Positions 56,197 to 64,000 of a stretch of DNA of 64,000 nucleotides are shown here, piece after piece (position 1 is the first letter of the stretch; every line of letters starts with the position of its first letter). Source of the stretch: Gaiella sp. (lineage in GTDB: Bacteria > Actinomycetota > Thermoleophilia > Gaiellales > Gaiellaceae); NCBI GenBank assembly GCA_027493885.1, contig JAOSJZ010000001.1, positions 1,978,622 to 2,042,621 on the forward strand, written 5' to 3'. Made by a program: the position numbers and the translations under genes. Below the pieces are notes generated by a model. That model saw nothing but the letters and a program-made list of their open reading frames with translations, searched no databases and had not been told where the DNA came from.

Positions 56197-57929
56197 GGCA
56201 GCTCCCCGATCACGCGCGTGCCGCCACCCGGCGGGCTGTCGATCCGCAGGCTGCCGCCGTGCGCCTCCAACCGGTCGGCGAGGCCGTGCAGCCCCGAGCC
56301 GCCGTTCAGGCTCGCACCGCCGACGCCGTCGTCCGCCACCTCGACGACGAGCGTCCCGTTGCGCCGGGCGGCGCTGATCGTCACAGCGCTCGCCTCGGCG
56401 TGCTTGACCGCGTTTGCGAGCGCCTCGCAGGCGACGAAGTAGGCGGCGCCCTCGATCTCGCTCGGGAGCCGATCGGCGGGAGCGGCGAGGATCCGCACGG
56501 GGATGGGCGTCCGGTCGGCGAGCGACTCCAGCGCCGCGGCCAGCCCTTCTTCCGTGAGGATCGCCGGATGGACCCCGCGGGCGAGCTCGCGCAGCTCACC
56601 CACGGCGAGCTGCAGCTCGTCGACGGCGTCGGCGAGGACGTCCTCGAGCTCGGGATCCAGCTGGCCGCCGAGCCGCTTCTGGGCTGCGCGCAGCTCGAGC
56701 GCGAGGGCGACGAGCCGCTGCTGGGCACCGTCGTGGAGGTTGCGCTCGAGCCGCCGCCGCTGGTCGTCGCCGGCGGCGACGATCCGGGCCCGGGACTCCT
56801 GCACCTGGACGAGCTTGGCCCGTAGCTCCGCCTGGAGACGGGCGTTCTCGATCGCGAGCCGCGCGGCGGCGCCCGCCGCGTCGAGGAGCCGGGGATCGTC
56901 GCGCAGGCTCGGGTCGTGGACGAGCGCGGCGACCGGCTCGCCGTCGGTCTCGAGCACCGCAACTGCGCGCCGCGCGCCCGGAGCCGGAAGTGCGACCGGC
57001 CTCCCGGCGGCATCCGCGTACGTGTCTCGCTCGGGCAGCCAGAACGCGAGCTCGAGTGTCGGGTCGTCGACGGCGCGCGCGAGCGCGTCTCGAAGCCTCT
57101 CGGGCGGCACGCGGTCGAGCTCCCGGACGAGATCGGCGACGTGTGCCGCGGCGAGGCGCGAGTAGAGGAGGCCCCAGACGATCGCGAACGAGAGCGCGAC
57201 CTGACCGGCGACCTGCCACCAGTAGACGTAGTCCGCGATCGCAGGGACCTCGCTCCCGAAGGTGGAGAGGAACTCGTAGAACGCGCGCAACGCCGCCACG
57301 CCCGCCGCGAGCAGGAGCGGGAGGAGAATTCGGCGCGCGCGCGGTGTCGCCCGGACGAACTTCCGGATGAGCAGCACGACGAAGCAGGCCGTGAGGAAGC
57401 CGAAGAAGACGATCACGAGCGCCCGCTCGAGAGCCCGCGCAAGCTCCGCATCGGCGGTCACGAGCAACGGGCTCTCGGGCGCGAGCGGCGCGTACTCGAG
57501 CCCCGTTCCCTCGGGGGTCACGAGGAGGATCGCGAGCGGGAACGCGAGGACTGTCGCGTACCCCGCCCGGACAAGCCACAGCTCGAGCCGGTCGACGACG
57601 CGACCGGTCGGGTAGGCGAGCGCGACGTGCCCGAAGAGGGCGAAGCCGAGGCTCCCGAGCGCGAGCCCGATCACGAAGAGCCACGGGTCGCCGCTGTACT
57701 GCCACGGGCGGATCAGCACGGCGAACCCGAAGAGCGTCATGAGGAGGCCCATGCGGTTGGCCGGGCGCTGCCACCATGCGAGCAACCCCGTCGCGATCGC
57801 GGTCCAGCCGATCACGACCGCGGGAAGCGAGCGGATCTCGGTCTGGCGGAGGTCCTCGTGCAGGAGGCGGAACGCGATCACGCCGAGCGGCACGGCGAGA
57901 AGCGCGAGTGCGAGCTTGACGGGCTTCAT
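56184..57929 (-). CDS. NarL-type membrane sensor histidine kinase
   Basis: 581 aa. About seven to eight N-terminal membrane helices (residues 1-270), then a short GAF-like region, a coiled segment, HisKA_3 with the phospho-His in [19 protein letters not shown], and the HATPase with [35 protein letters not shown] and [13 protein letters not shown]. The signal is unknown. ATG 57929 precedes the first helix; upstream GTG codons are possible. Cognate regulator follows directly. Confidence 0.9.
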   Translation of the reverse strand: MKPVKLALALLAVPLGVIAFRLLHEDLRQTEIRSLPAVVIGWTAIATGLLAWWQRPANRMGLLMTLFGFAVLIRPWQYSGDPWLFVIGLALGSLGFALFGHVALAYPTGRVVDRLELWLVRAGYATVLAFPLAILLVTPEGTGLEYAPLAPESPLLVTADAELARALERALVIVFFGFLTACFVVLLIRKFVRATPRARRILLPLLLAAGVAALRAFYEFLSTFGSEVPAIADYVYWWQVAGQVALSFAIVWGLLYSRLAAAHVADLVRELDRVPPERLRDALARAVDDPTLELAFWLPERDTYADAAGRPVALPAPGARRAVAVLETDGEPVAALVHDPSLRDDPRLLDAAGAAARLAIENARLQAELRAKLVQVQESRARIVAAGDDQRRRLERNLHDGAQQRLVALALELRAAQKRLGGQLDPELEDVLADAVDELQLAVGELRELARGVHPAILTEEGLAAALESLADRTPIPVRILAAPADRLPSEIEGAAYFVACEALANAVKHAEASAVTISAARRNGTLVVEVADDGVGGASLNGGSGLHGLADRLEAHGGSLRIDSPPGGGTRVIGELPCAL

Positions 57930-58238
57930 CGCGCGCGCTCCGGCGCGGACACGACCGCCTGGCCCGTCGACTCGGGGAGCACCCGGATGCCGCACCTCCA
58001 CGCTCGCAGCAAAGCACTCCTGCGGAAAGACGCAAGCCTGCGCGCGATGCGGGTTAGCGCCCGGTTAGACGCTCCGGAGAGAGTCCATCCGTGAGACATC
58101 GCTGGGGACAGCCTAGGAACACATCCGGGACGACGTTGCCGATGGCGCCCACCCGGCTGCGACTCGTCTCCGACGGCTCAGGGTCTGCCCGGAGGACGAT
58201 CCCGGGCGCGCCTCCTGGGAGCGGCGCATGGCACGTCC
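57930..58238. other. Divergent spacer upstream of the sensor kinase
   Basis: About 310 bases between the kinase start and the leaderless promoter at 58239. It contains a direct repeat GGTTAG at about 58052 and 58063 in GCGGGTTAGCGCCCGGTTAGAC. On the minus strand TAGGCT near 58111 is a possible kinase -10 box. No gene recognised. Confidence 0.35.
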
Positions 58239-58250
58239 TACGGTGACCGT
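58239..58250 (+). promoter_or_regulatory. Leaderless -10 box of the 198-aa membrane protein
   Basis: TACGGT (58239-58244), six bases, then ATG 58251; no Shine-Dalgarno sequence. Confidence 0.5.
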
Positions 58251-58847
58251 ATGAGCGAGCACCACCTCATCGCGGACGTTGTGCCGGAGCCTGACGGCCT
58301 GTCGACGGGCGTCTCGAGGCTCACGACGGCTACGCTCTTCGCCGCGGCGCTGCTGTCCTTCCTCTTGCCGTTTGCGACCGTCTCCTGCGGAGATCCGGTG
58401 ACGTTCACCGGGCTCGAGCTCGCGACCGGCACCGTCGAGGACCCCACGCACTCCCCCACCGAGCTTGCTTTCGCGGCCGAGATCGAGTCGTACGGCACCG
58501 TCCTCGCGCTCGTCGCGCTCGGCGCCGTGGTCGTCGGCCTCGTACTTGCTGCGTTCAGCATGCGTGGGTCGGGCGCGGCAGCGCTTGTCGCCCTCCTCGC
58601 CCTGATGCTCCTCCCCTGGTCAGCCGCGTACGGTCTCGCGGACTTCGCGGTGTACGAGGGCTACGCGTTCGCGCTGGCCGCCGCCGCCGCGCTGGTTGCG
58701 CGGAGGCGCGTCGAGGCCGTCCGACGCCGCCGACGCGAGGGGGCCCGCATCCTGCCGGCGGTTCTCGCCGGCGTCCTGCTTGCGATTCCGATCGGCGTCA
58801 CGGCGGCCCTCTGCATCGCCGCGACGCATAGCTACGCCGGCTACTGA
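58251..58847 (+). CDS. Hypothetical membrane protein
   Basis: 198 aa with four to five hydrophobic segments: TLFAAALLSFLLPFATVSCG, then YGTVLALVALGAVVVGLVLA, ALVALLALMLLPWSAAYGLA, AFALAAAAALVARRR and LPAVLAGVLLAIPIGVTAA. A loop between helices 1 and 2 contains a Cys and an acidic stretch. No family recognised. The stop overlaps the convergent acetyltransferase by 7 bp. Confidence 0.7.
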   Translation: MSEHHLIADVVPEPDGLSTGVSRLTTATLFAAALLSFLLPFATVSCGDPVTFTGLELATGTVEDPTHSPTELAFAAEIESYGTVLALVALGAVVVGLVLAAFSMRGSGAAALVALLALMLLPWSAAYGLADFAVYEGYAFALAAAAALVARRRVEAVRRRRREGARILPAVLAGVLLAIPIGVTAALCIAATHSYAGY

Positions 58848-59491
58848 GCGTCGAGCAACTCGTCCTCGGGAACCTCGCGGATTCCCCGCGCGGGGCTGCC
58901 GACGACGACCATGCGGGGAGGAACATCCCTCGTCACGACCGCGCCCGCGCCGACGAATGCCTCCTCGCCGACCTCCACACCCGGGCAGAGGATCGCTCCA
59001 CCGCCGATGCGTGCTCCGCGGCGGATCGTCGGCCCCTTCATCAGCTCGAGCCGCTTCCCCGTACGGCCCATGAAGTTGTCGTTCGTCGTCACCACGCAGG
59101 GCGCCACGAAGACGTCCTCCTCGAGCGTCGAGTACGCCGTCACGTACGCGTCCGCCTGGATCTTCGTCCGCGCGCCGATCGTCGTGTCGTTCTCGACGAG
59201 CGAGCCGCGGCCGACGACGACGTCGTCCGCGATCGTGACCCGCTCGCGGACACAGGACTGGTCGCCGAGGATCACACGCGCGCCGATCGTCGAGCCCGCG
59301 AACACGATTGCGCCGGTCGAGATCACGGTCCCGTCGCCGACGACGGTCGGCTGGAGCGGGTCGCGCTTCGCGGTCGAGCGCGGCGAAAGGGTCGGCTGCT
59401 TGCCGACGACCGCGTGCTCGAGCACCTTCACGCCCTCGCCGAGCACCGTCCCCGGGTGGACGACCGCCGTGGGATGGATCTCGGCGCTCAC
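58841..59491 (-). CDS. Left-handed beta-helix N-acetyltransferase (WbpD/WlbB-like)
   Basis: 216 aa of hexapeptide repeats (IHPTAVVHPGTVLGEGVKVL onward), with VTTNDNFMGRTGKR, PTIRRGARIGGGAILCPGVE and VGAGAVVTRDVPPRMVVVGS, which match sugar-nucleotide N-acetyltransferases such as WbpD (UDP-3-amino-GlcNAcA acetylation). The order WbpA-, WbpB-, WbpD-like in one operon supports this. GTG 59491 overlaps the oxidoreductase stop (GTGA). Confidence 0.85.
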   Translation of the reverse strand: MSAEIHPTAVVHPGTVLGEGVKVLEHAVVGKQPTLSPRSTAKRDPLQPTVVGDGTVISTGAIVFAGSTIGARVILGDQSCVRERVTIADDVVVGRGSLVENDTTIGARTKIQADAYVTAYSTLEEDVFVAPCVVTTNDNFMGRTGKRLELMKGPTIRRGARIGGGAILCPGVEVGEEAFVGAGAVVTRDVPPRMVVVGSPARGIREVPEDELLDAQ

Positions 59492-60480
59492 GCGGGCGCG
59501 CCGGAGCGGAGCGACTGGGTCAGCCGGTCGAGCGCGCGCACAACCGCGAGCCCGTCGTGCGCCTCGCGGTGGTCGCCGGGGCCTCCCTCGACGAGGCGGA
59601 GGAAGTGCTCGAGCTCGAGCCGGAGCGGCTCGTCGTTCGGGATCTTCGGGCTCGAGATGTCGCCCGTCCGCGTCCGCCACTCGCCGTAGGTCGAGACAGG
59701 CTCCCACGGCGCCTTCTCGTAGACCGTCACCTTGCGCTCGAGCTCCATGTCGTCGAAGACGACCATCTTCTCGCGCCCGACGACCGTCATCTTCCGCATC
59801 TTGTGCGGATCGAGCCACGAGAGGTGCATGTGCGCGACCTTCCCGGAGGGAAACCGGAGGAAGCAGAAGACGACGTCCTCGATCCCCGGCTGGATGAAGT
59901 CTTGGCCGTACGCGACCACCTCGGCGGGCTCCTCCTCGAGCAGCCAGAGGATCACGGAGAGGTCGTGCACGCCGAGCGACCAGAGCGCGTTCTCGTTCGA
60001 GCGGATCACGCCGAGGTTCTGCCGGTTTCCGTAGACGCAGGCGATCTCGCCGAGCGCGCCGGAGTCGACGAGCTCCTTCACCTTCCGGAGGCCCGGGTGG
60101 TAGAGGAGCAGGTGACCGGGCATCAGGACGAGGCCGCGCTCCTCGGCGAGCGCGACGAGCTCCTCCATCTCCTCGGCGCGCATCGCGGGCGGCTTCTCGA
60201 CGAACACGTGCTTCCCCGCCTCGAGCGCCCGTTTCGCGAGCTCGTAGTGCGTCGGTACGGGCGTCGCGATCACGACCGCGCGGACCCCGTCGTCCGCGAG
60301 CGTCTCCTCGAACACGGCCGTCACCCGGGCGCGCGGGTAGCGCTCGGCGTACTCGGCACGGCGCGCCGCCTCGGTGTCGCAGACCCAGGCCAGGTCGGCG
60401 AGCTCGCCGACCACCCGGACCACGTTCTTTCCCCAGCCGCCGACACCCGCGTGGGCGACGCGGATCAAGGGCCTGTCCAT
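59488..60480 (-). CDS. Gfo/Idh/MocA oxidoreductase (WbpB/WlbA-like)
   Basis: 330 aa. VAHAGVGGWGKNVVRVVGEL (NAD motif), catalytic EKPPA, and GHLLLYHPGLRKVKELVDSG with NRQNLGVIRSNENALWSLGV strongly match WlbA/WbpB, which oxidises C3 of UDP-GlcNAc-uronic acid. ATG 60480 is used because it precedes the first strand; GTG 60510 would add ten residues. 34 bp after the dehydrogenase gene. Confidence 0.88.
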   Translation of the reverse strand: MDRPLIRVAHAGVGGWGKNVVRVVGELADLAWVCDTEAARRAEYAERYPRARVTAVFEETLADDGVRAVVIATPVPTHYELAKRALEAGKHVFVEKPPAMRAEEMEELVALAEERGLVLMPGHLLLYHPGLRKVKELVDSGALGEIACVYGNRQNLGVIRSNENALWSLGVHDLSVILWLLEEEPAEVVAYGQDFIQPGIEDVVFCFLRFPSGKVAHMHLSWLDPHKMRKMTVVGREKMVVFDDMELERKVTVYEKAPWEPVSTYGEWRTRTGDISSPKIPNDEPLRLELEHFLRLVEGGPGDHREAHDGLAVVRALDRLTQSLRSGAPA

Positions 60481-60514
60481 GGACTCGGCCCTGCGCCAGG
60501 TCGTGGACACGCCC

Positions 60515-61849
60515 TTATAGCTTCCAGACCTTCTCGCTCGAGATGCCGGCGCGAGCCACCGCGTTGCGCAGGTCGACGACGAGGTGCGCGTCGTCGACGA
60601 GCCGCGCGTAGTCGATCCCGGAGTGCGCGGTCGCGATCACGACCGCGTCGTACGCTGCGGGCTCGAGGGCGACCGAGGCAAGCGCGATTCCGTCGGAGGT
60701 GAACGACGGGACGTTCGGGTCGTGGTAGGCGACCTCCGCGCCGGCGGTCTGGAGGAGCTCGATCAGCTTCACGGCGGGCGACTCGCGCCAGTCGGAGATG
60801 TCGGCCTTGTAGGCGACCCCGAGGACGAGCACGCGCGAGCCGGCGAGCGACTTGTGCGCGCCGTGGTTCAGCGCCTGGGAGACGCGCGAGCGGCAGTAGT
60901 AGGGCATGTTCTGGTTGACCTCGCCTGCGAGCTCGATGAACCGCGTCACGAAGTCGTACTCCCGCGCCTTCCACGTGAGGTAGAAGGGGTCGATCGGGAT
61001 GCAGTGGCCGCCGAGTCCCGGTCCCGGCTGGAACGCCGCGAAGCCGAACGGCTTCGTCGCTGCCGCGTCGACGACCTCCCAGATGTCGATCTCCATCCGG
61101 TCGCACAGCTGCGCGAGCTCGTTGACGAGCGCGATGTTGACCGAGCGGTAGATGTTCTCGAGCAGCTTCGTCAGCTCCGCCGCCTCGGGCGATGAGACTC
61201 GGTGGATCGTGTCGACCGCCGAGCCGTACAGCGCCGCCGCGGCGTCGGTCGACGCCCCGTCGATTCCGCCCACGACCTTCGGGACGGTCTTCGTCGTCCA
61301 GTCGGTGCGGCCGGGGTCGACCCGCTCGGGCGAGAAGGCGAGGTGGAAGTCCCGTCCCGCCTCGAGCCCCGACTCGCGCTCGAGGATCGGCAGGAGCTCG
61401 CCGCGCGTCGTGCCCGGATACGTCGTCGACTCGAGCACGACGAGCTGGCCCGGACGGAGGCGCCGGGCGATCTCGGCGCCCGCGGCGCGGATGATCGAGA
61501 GGTCGGGCTCGCGCTGCTTGGAGAGCGGTGTCGGGAGCGCGATCAGGATCGCGTTCACGTCGCGCAGGACGTCGTAATCCGTCGTCGCACCGAGGCGGCG
61601 GTCCGCGACGAGCTTCGCGAGCGTCTCCGAGCTGACGTCCTCGATGTAGCTGTCGCCGTTCAGCAGCCGCTCGACGCGCCGCGCGTCGACGTCGACGAGC
61701 ACGACCCTGCGGCCGGCCTCGGCGAACACCTGCGCGAGCGGAACGCCGACGTAGCCGGCGCCGACGATCGCGACCTCGTACGTCGCAGCCTCCGGAGCCC
61801 TCTCGGGGTCGTCGTCTCGGGCGTCGTCACGGCGCGGAATGCTACCCAC
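60515..61849 (-). CDS. UDP-N-acetylglucosamine 6-dehydrogenase-like (WbpA)
   Basis: 444-aa nucleotide-sugar dehydrogenase: VAIVGAGYVGVPLAQVFAEA (NAD), ESTTYPGTTRGELLPIL, SPERVDPG, KLLENIYRSVNIALVNELAQ, and the catalytic Cys in PGLGGHCIPIDPFYLTWKA; VLVLGVAYKADISDWRESPA closes the family pattern. The PGLGGHCIPIDPFYL motif is of the WbpA/TviB (UDP-GlcNAc) type rather than the UDP-glucose type. First gene of the minus-strand sugar operon; GTG 61849. Confidence 0.9.
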   Translation of the reverse strand: MGSIPRRDDARDDDPERAPEAATYEVAIVGAGYVGVPLAQVFAEAGRRVVLVDVDARRVERLLNGDSYIEDVSSETLAKLVADRRLGATTDYDVLRDVNAILIALPTPLSKQREPDLSIIRAAGAEIARRLRPGQLVVLESTTYPGTTRGELLPILERESGLEAGRDFHLAFSPERVDPGRTDWTTKTVPKVVGGIDGASTDAAAALYGSAVDTIHRVSSPEAAELTKLLENIYRSVNIALVNELAQLCDRMEIDIWEVVDAAATKPFGFAAFQPGPGLGGHCIPIDPFYLTWKAREYDFVTRFIELAGEVNQNMPYYCRSRVSQALNHGAHKSLAGSRVLVLGVAYKADISDWRESPAVKLIELLQTAGAEVAYHDPNVPSFTSDGIALASVALEPAAYDAVVIATAHSGIDYARLVDDAHLVVDLRNAVARAGISSEKVWKL

Positions 61850-61858
61850 GGGGCTGGA

Positions 61859-61879
61859 CTTGTAACAGTCTGTTACAAG
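61859..61879. promoter_or_regulatory. Perfect 21-bp palindrome between wbpA-like and vapBC
   Basis: CTTGTAACAG-T-CTGTTACAAG, 10-bp perfect arms around one base, in the 70-bp divergent spacer. ATGGTA repeats at 61891 and 61903 follow. The spacer is clearly more AT-rich than the surroundings. It may be the VapB operator, the operator of the sugar operon, or both. Confidence 0.6.
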
Positions 61880-61906
61880 CAGAATGACGTATGGTATTTG
61901 ATATGG

Positions 61907-61919
61907 TACTCTGCGTGCC
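61907..61919 (+). promoter_or_regulatory. Leaderless -10 box of vapBC
   Basis: TACTCT (61907-61912), seven bases, then GTG 61920; no Shine-Dalgarno sequence. Confidence 0.5.
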
Positions 61920-62135
61920 GTGGAGAAGACGACGGTCTACCTGCCCGAAGGTCTCCTTCGGCGCGTCAAGGACGTCGCCTCGCGGAAGCGCATGTCCGAG
62001 GCGGCCGTGATCCGCGCCGCGCTCGAGCACTACACCGGTGAGGTCGAGCGACCTCGGCCGCGTGTCGCGCTTTTCGAGAGCGGTGCCCCCGTCGACGACT
62101 GGGATCGCGCGCTGGACGGCTTCGGCGAGCGGTGA
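61920..62135 (+). CDS. vapB: Ribbon-helix-helix antitoxin (VapB-like)
   Basis: 71 aa. KTTVYLPEGLLRRVKDVASR and MSEAAVIRAALEHY form the RHH DNA-binding fold; the C-terminus (VALFESGAPVDDWDRALDGF) would wrap the toxin. GTG 61920 is set by the promoter box. Its stop overlaps the toxin start (GTGA). Confidence 0.85.
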   Translation: MEKTTVYLPEGLLRRVKDVASRKRMSEAAVIRAALEHYTGEVERPRPRVALFESGAPVDDWDRALDGFGER

Positions 62136-62548
62136 TCGTCGCCGACACGAGTGGCGTCTTCTCGGCACTCGATCGCTCGCAGCCGCGGCACGAGGCCGCG
62201 CGGGAGGTCGTGGAGCACGCGAATGTCCTGGTCCTCTCGCCGTTCGTCCTGACAGAGCTCGACTACCTCCTCGCAACCAGGATCTCGGTGGAGGCGTCGC
62301 GCGCGCTGCTCGCGGACGTGGAGGGCGGCGCGTACGAGCTGGCGACGTTCACCGCGGCCGACGTCGGAGAGGCCGCCCGTGTCATCGAGAGGTATGCGGA
62401 CCTGGAGATCGGCCTGGCCGACGCCTCGCTCGTGGTGCTCGCCGACCGGTACGACACGGACCGCGTGCTCACGCTCGACGAACGCCACTTCCGCGCGCTG
62501 CGGAAGAGGGGCGGCGCCCCGTTTCAGCTCCTGCCGGCCGACCGCTGA
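62132..62548 (+). CDS. vapC: PIN-domain toxin (VapC-like)
   Basis: 138 aa. Acidic PIN residues are visible: Asp 5 in IVADTSGVFSALD, Glu in PFVLTELDYLLA (about 43), Asp in EIGLADASLVVLADRYDTD (about 97) and Asp/Glu in LTLDERHFRAL. VapC toxins are Mg-dependent RNases, often cutting tRNA or the 23S rRNA loop; the target here is unknown. Coupled to the antitoxin by a 4-bp overlap. Confidence 0.87.
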   Translation: MIVADTSGVFSALDRSQPRHEAAREVVEHANVLVLSPFVLTELDYLLATRISVEASRALLADVEGGAYELATFTAADVGEAARVIERYADLEIGLADASLVVLADRYDTDRVLTLDERHFRALRKRGGAPFQLLPADR

Positions 62549-62555
62549 CCCCGTG

Positions 62556-63587
62556 TCACATGGCGACGAGAGCCGCTGCGATGCGTCCGCCTGCCTTCCC
62601 GTCGCCGTAGAGCGGCGGCGCCCCAGCCGGGAACGCGGCGGCGCGCACGGCTGCGACGATGGCGTCGGGGTCGTCGTCGACGAGCGTGTTCGCTCCCTGC
62701 TCCACCGTGTCGACCCACTCGGTCGACGGGCGCATCGTCACGCACGGCACCCCGTACCAGTACGCCTCCTTCTGGAGCCCGCCCGAGTCGGTCGCGATCA
62801 CTCTCGCCTGCGAGGCGGCCGAGGCGAACGCGAGGTAGCCGAGGGGCTCGCGAAGCTCGACGTTCGGGCCGGGCGCGATCCCCTCCTCGCGAAGCACCGA
62901 CGCGGTCCGAGGGTGCGCGGGCAGGACGACGGGCTCGTCGAGCCGAGAGAGCCCCTCGACGATCCGGCGAAGCCGCCCCGGCCGGACGTTCGCCTCGCGA
63001 TGGACCGTGGCGACGACGTACGACCCGGGCGGGTGCGGCGGAGGGACGTGTGACCGGGCGATCGGCGCGAAGCGCAGCGACGCGTCCGCCATCACGTCGC
63101 CGGCCACGACCGCGCGGCCGGGAGCTCCCTCCGCGCGCAGCGTCACGACAGATCGCTCGTCGGGGCAGAGGAGGAGCGCGGCCAGCCGGTCGACCTCGAT
63201 CCGCGCCCGTTCCTCCGGCATCGACAGGTCGCCGCTGCGCAGCCCCGCCTCGACGTGCGCGATCGGGATGCCCGCTGCGGCGGCCGCGCGCGCCCCGGCG
63301 AGGGTCGAGTTCGTGTCACCGAGGACGAGCACGGCGTCGGGACGTTCGGCGACGACGATGCGATGGATCGCCGGCTCGAGGGACGAGACGTCGGCGGTGC
63401 GGAGGTCGAGCCGGTATGCGGGCTCGGGCAGCGCGAGCTCCTCGAAGAAGACCTGCGAGAGCTCGTCGTCCCAGTGCTGGCCCGTGTGGACGAGGACCTC
63501 GTCGATGCCCGCCTCGCGCAGCGCTAAGGACAGCGGCGCCGACTTGACGAATTGCGGCCGGTTGCCGACGACGGTCAGGACCCTCAT
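62556..63587 (-). CDS. UDP-N-acetylglucosamine 2-epimerase family (WecB/WbpI)
   Basis: 343 aa. VLTVVGNRPQFVKSAPLSLA, LVHTGQHWDDELSQVFF, GDTNSTLAGARAAAA, HVEAGLRSGDLSMPEERARI and VIATDSGGLQKEAYWYGVPC are family signatures. Next to WbpA-, WbpB- and WbpD-like genes it may act as WbpI, epimerising UDP-GlcNAc(3NAc)A to the manno form. Alone it could be WecB. ATG 63587; a TACGCT box lies 8 bp upstream. Convergent with vapC, 7 bp apart. Confidence 0.85.
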   Translation of the reverse strand: MRVLTVVGNRPQFVKSAPLSLALREAGIDEVLVHTGQHWDDELSQVFFEELALPEPAYRLDLRTADVSSLEPAIHRIVVAERPDAVLVLGDTNSTLAGARAAAAAGIPIAHVEAGLRSGDLSMPEERARIEVDRLAALLLCPDERSVVTLRAEGAPGRAVVAGDVMADASLRFAPIARSHVPPPHPPGSYVVATVHREANVRPGRLRRIVEGLSRLDEPVVLPAHPRTASVLREEGIAPGPNVELREPLGYLAFASAASQARVIATDSGGLQKEAYWYGVPCVTMRPSTEWVDTVEQGANTLVDDDPDAIVAAVRAAAFPAGAPPLYGDGKAGGRIAAALVAM

Positions 63588-63637
63588 GGCGCGCCAGCGT
63601 AGTTGCACCCCGGGTGGCGTCCGCCCATCCTTGTCGG

Positions 63638-64000
63638 GTGGCCCACCCCGACCTTCCCGCAGAGCAGGCCTACGTCGACCACGTGGCGACTTCCTGCTCG
63701 ACGAGCTCGAGCGGAGCCGCGAGCCGCACATGCGGTCTCGCCTGGCGGGATTTCGCCGAGGTCGAGCGGGCGCTCAACGCGAAGGGCTTCCTCGCGCGCT
63801 GGCTCGACCGCGTGTGGCCGGCCGCGGCGCCCGATGCGCTCGTGCGCCGGCTCCTCACCTCGCCGGCGCGCCTCGCCGAGGCGGCGGACGGCATTCTCGA
63901 CGAGCGCGAGCGGCGGCTGCTCCGACGCTCCCGTTCGAGCTTCTCGTGGGGCGAGCACGACGGCCCGCTCGTCGACGAGGCACGCGCCCTGCTCGCGGAG
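63638..64000 (+). pseudogene. Decayed HelD/UvrD-like helicase, cut by window end
   Basis: GTG 63638 gives VAHPDLPAEQAYVDH, the start of HelD-type RNA-polymerase-associated helicases, but no Walker A follows. A second phase then reads DFLLDELERSREPHMRSRLA, another HelD-like piece, and the first phase resumes ALNAKGFLARWLDRVWPAAA and DALVRRLLTSPARLAEAADG, which belong several hundred residues later in the family. Two internal deletions would explain this. Intact rearranged protein is less likely. Confidence 0.5.

Overview
The window is GC-rich DNA with many GTG starts, dense head-to-tail operons and almost no mobile DNA. It carries the chromosomal replication-origin neighbourhood of a bacterium. 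The order parA-rsmG-jag-yidC-yidD-rnpA-rpmH (minus strand) then dnaA-dnaN-recF-DUF721-gyrB-gyrA (plus strand) is that of Actinomycetota. The base composition, a GyrB with an extra insertion of about 160 residues, and the accessory genes suggest a deep-branching lineage such as Thermoleophilia/Gaiellales. That placement is inference; no 16S gene is present.

Layout. 1-8.2 kb: origin, with DnaA-box clusters on both sides of dnaA and one parS-like palindrome. 8.2-13.2 kb: gyrase. 13.2-16.2 kb: a small RHH/MazF-like toxin-antitoxin pair, a tRNA 3'-end-like fragment, and an SPFH/NfeD membrane operon. 16.3-18.4 kb: a secreted peptidoglycan amidase. 18.4-26.2 kb: fatty-acid synthesis (fabZ-H-D-G-F without acpP, a spacer with paired palindromes, a GNAT gene, then accD-accA). 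26.2-29.5 kb: efeUOB iron uptake with two iron-box-like operators. 29.7-32 kb: ligD. 32-41 kb: minus-strand genes including NDH-2, an ECF42-type sigma factor with two YCII/DGPF proteins next to an array of 11-bp repeats, a DUF1998 helicase, thioredoxin and a polyprenol-sugar synthase. 41-50 kb: polX, a PLP decarboxylase, trehalose-phosphatase, a TauE-like transporter split into two half-genes, and an M23 peptidase. 48.6-52 kb: the dTDP-rhamnose genes rmlA-C-D-B. 52-55.4 kb: SpoIID-like protein, subtilase and a 47-aa secreted peptide behind a structured leader. 55.5-58 kb: a NarL-type two-component pair. 58.8-63.6 kb: four genes resembling the WbpA/B/D/I route to di-N-acetylated mannuronic acid, with a VapBC module between them. 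The right edge holds a decayed HelD-like gene.

Two patterns run through the window. First, many operon-leading genes have a TANNNT box ending 6-7 bp before the start codon and no Shine-Dalgarno sequence, which indicates leaderless transcription; downstream genes are coupled by ATGA/GTGA overlaps. Second, six genes (dnaN, nfeD, a GNAT gene, polX, rmlC, subtilase) are broken by single-base shifts. Five of the six lie in runs of four or five G, and a one-base correction gives a full-length protein every time. This points to homopolymer sequencing errors rather than real pseudogenes.
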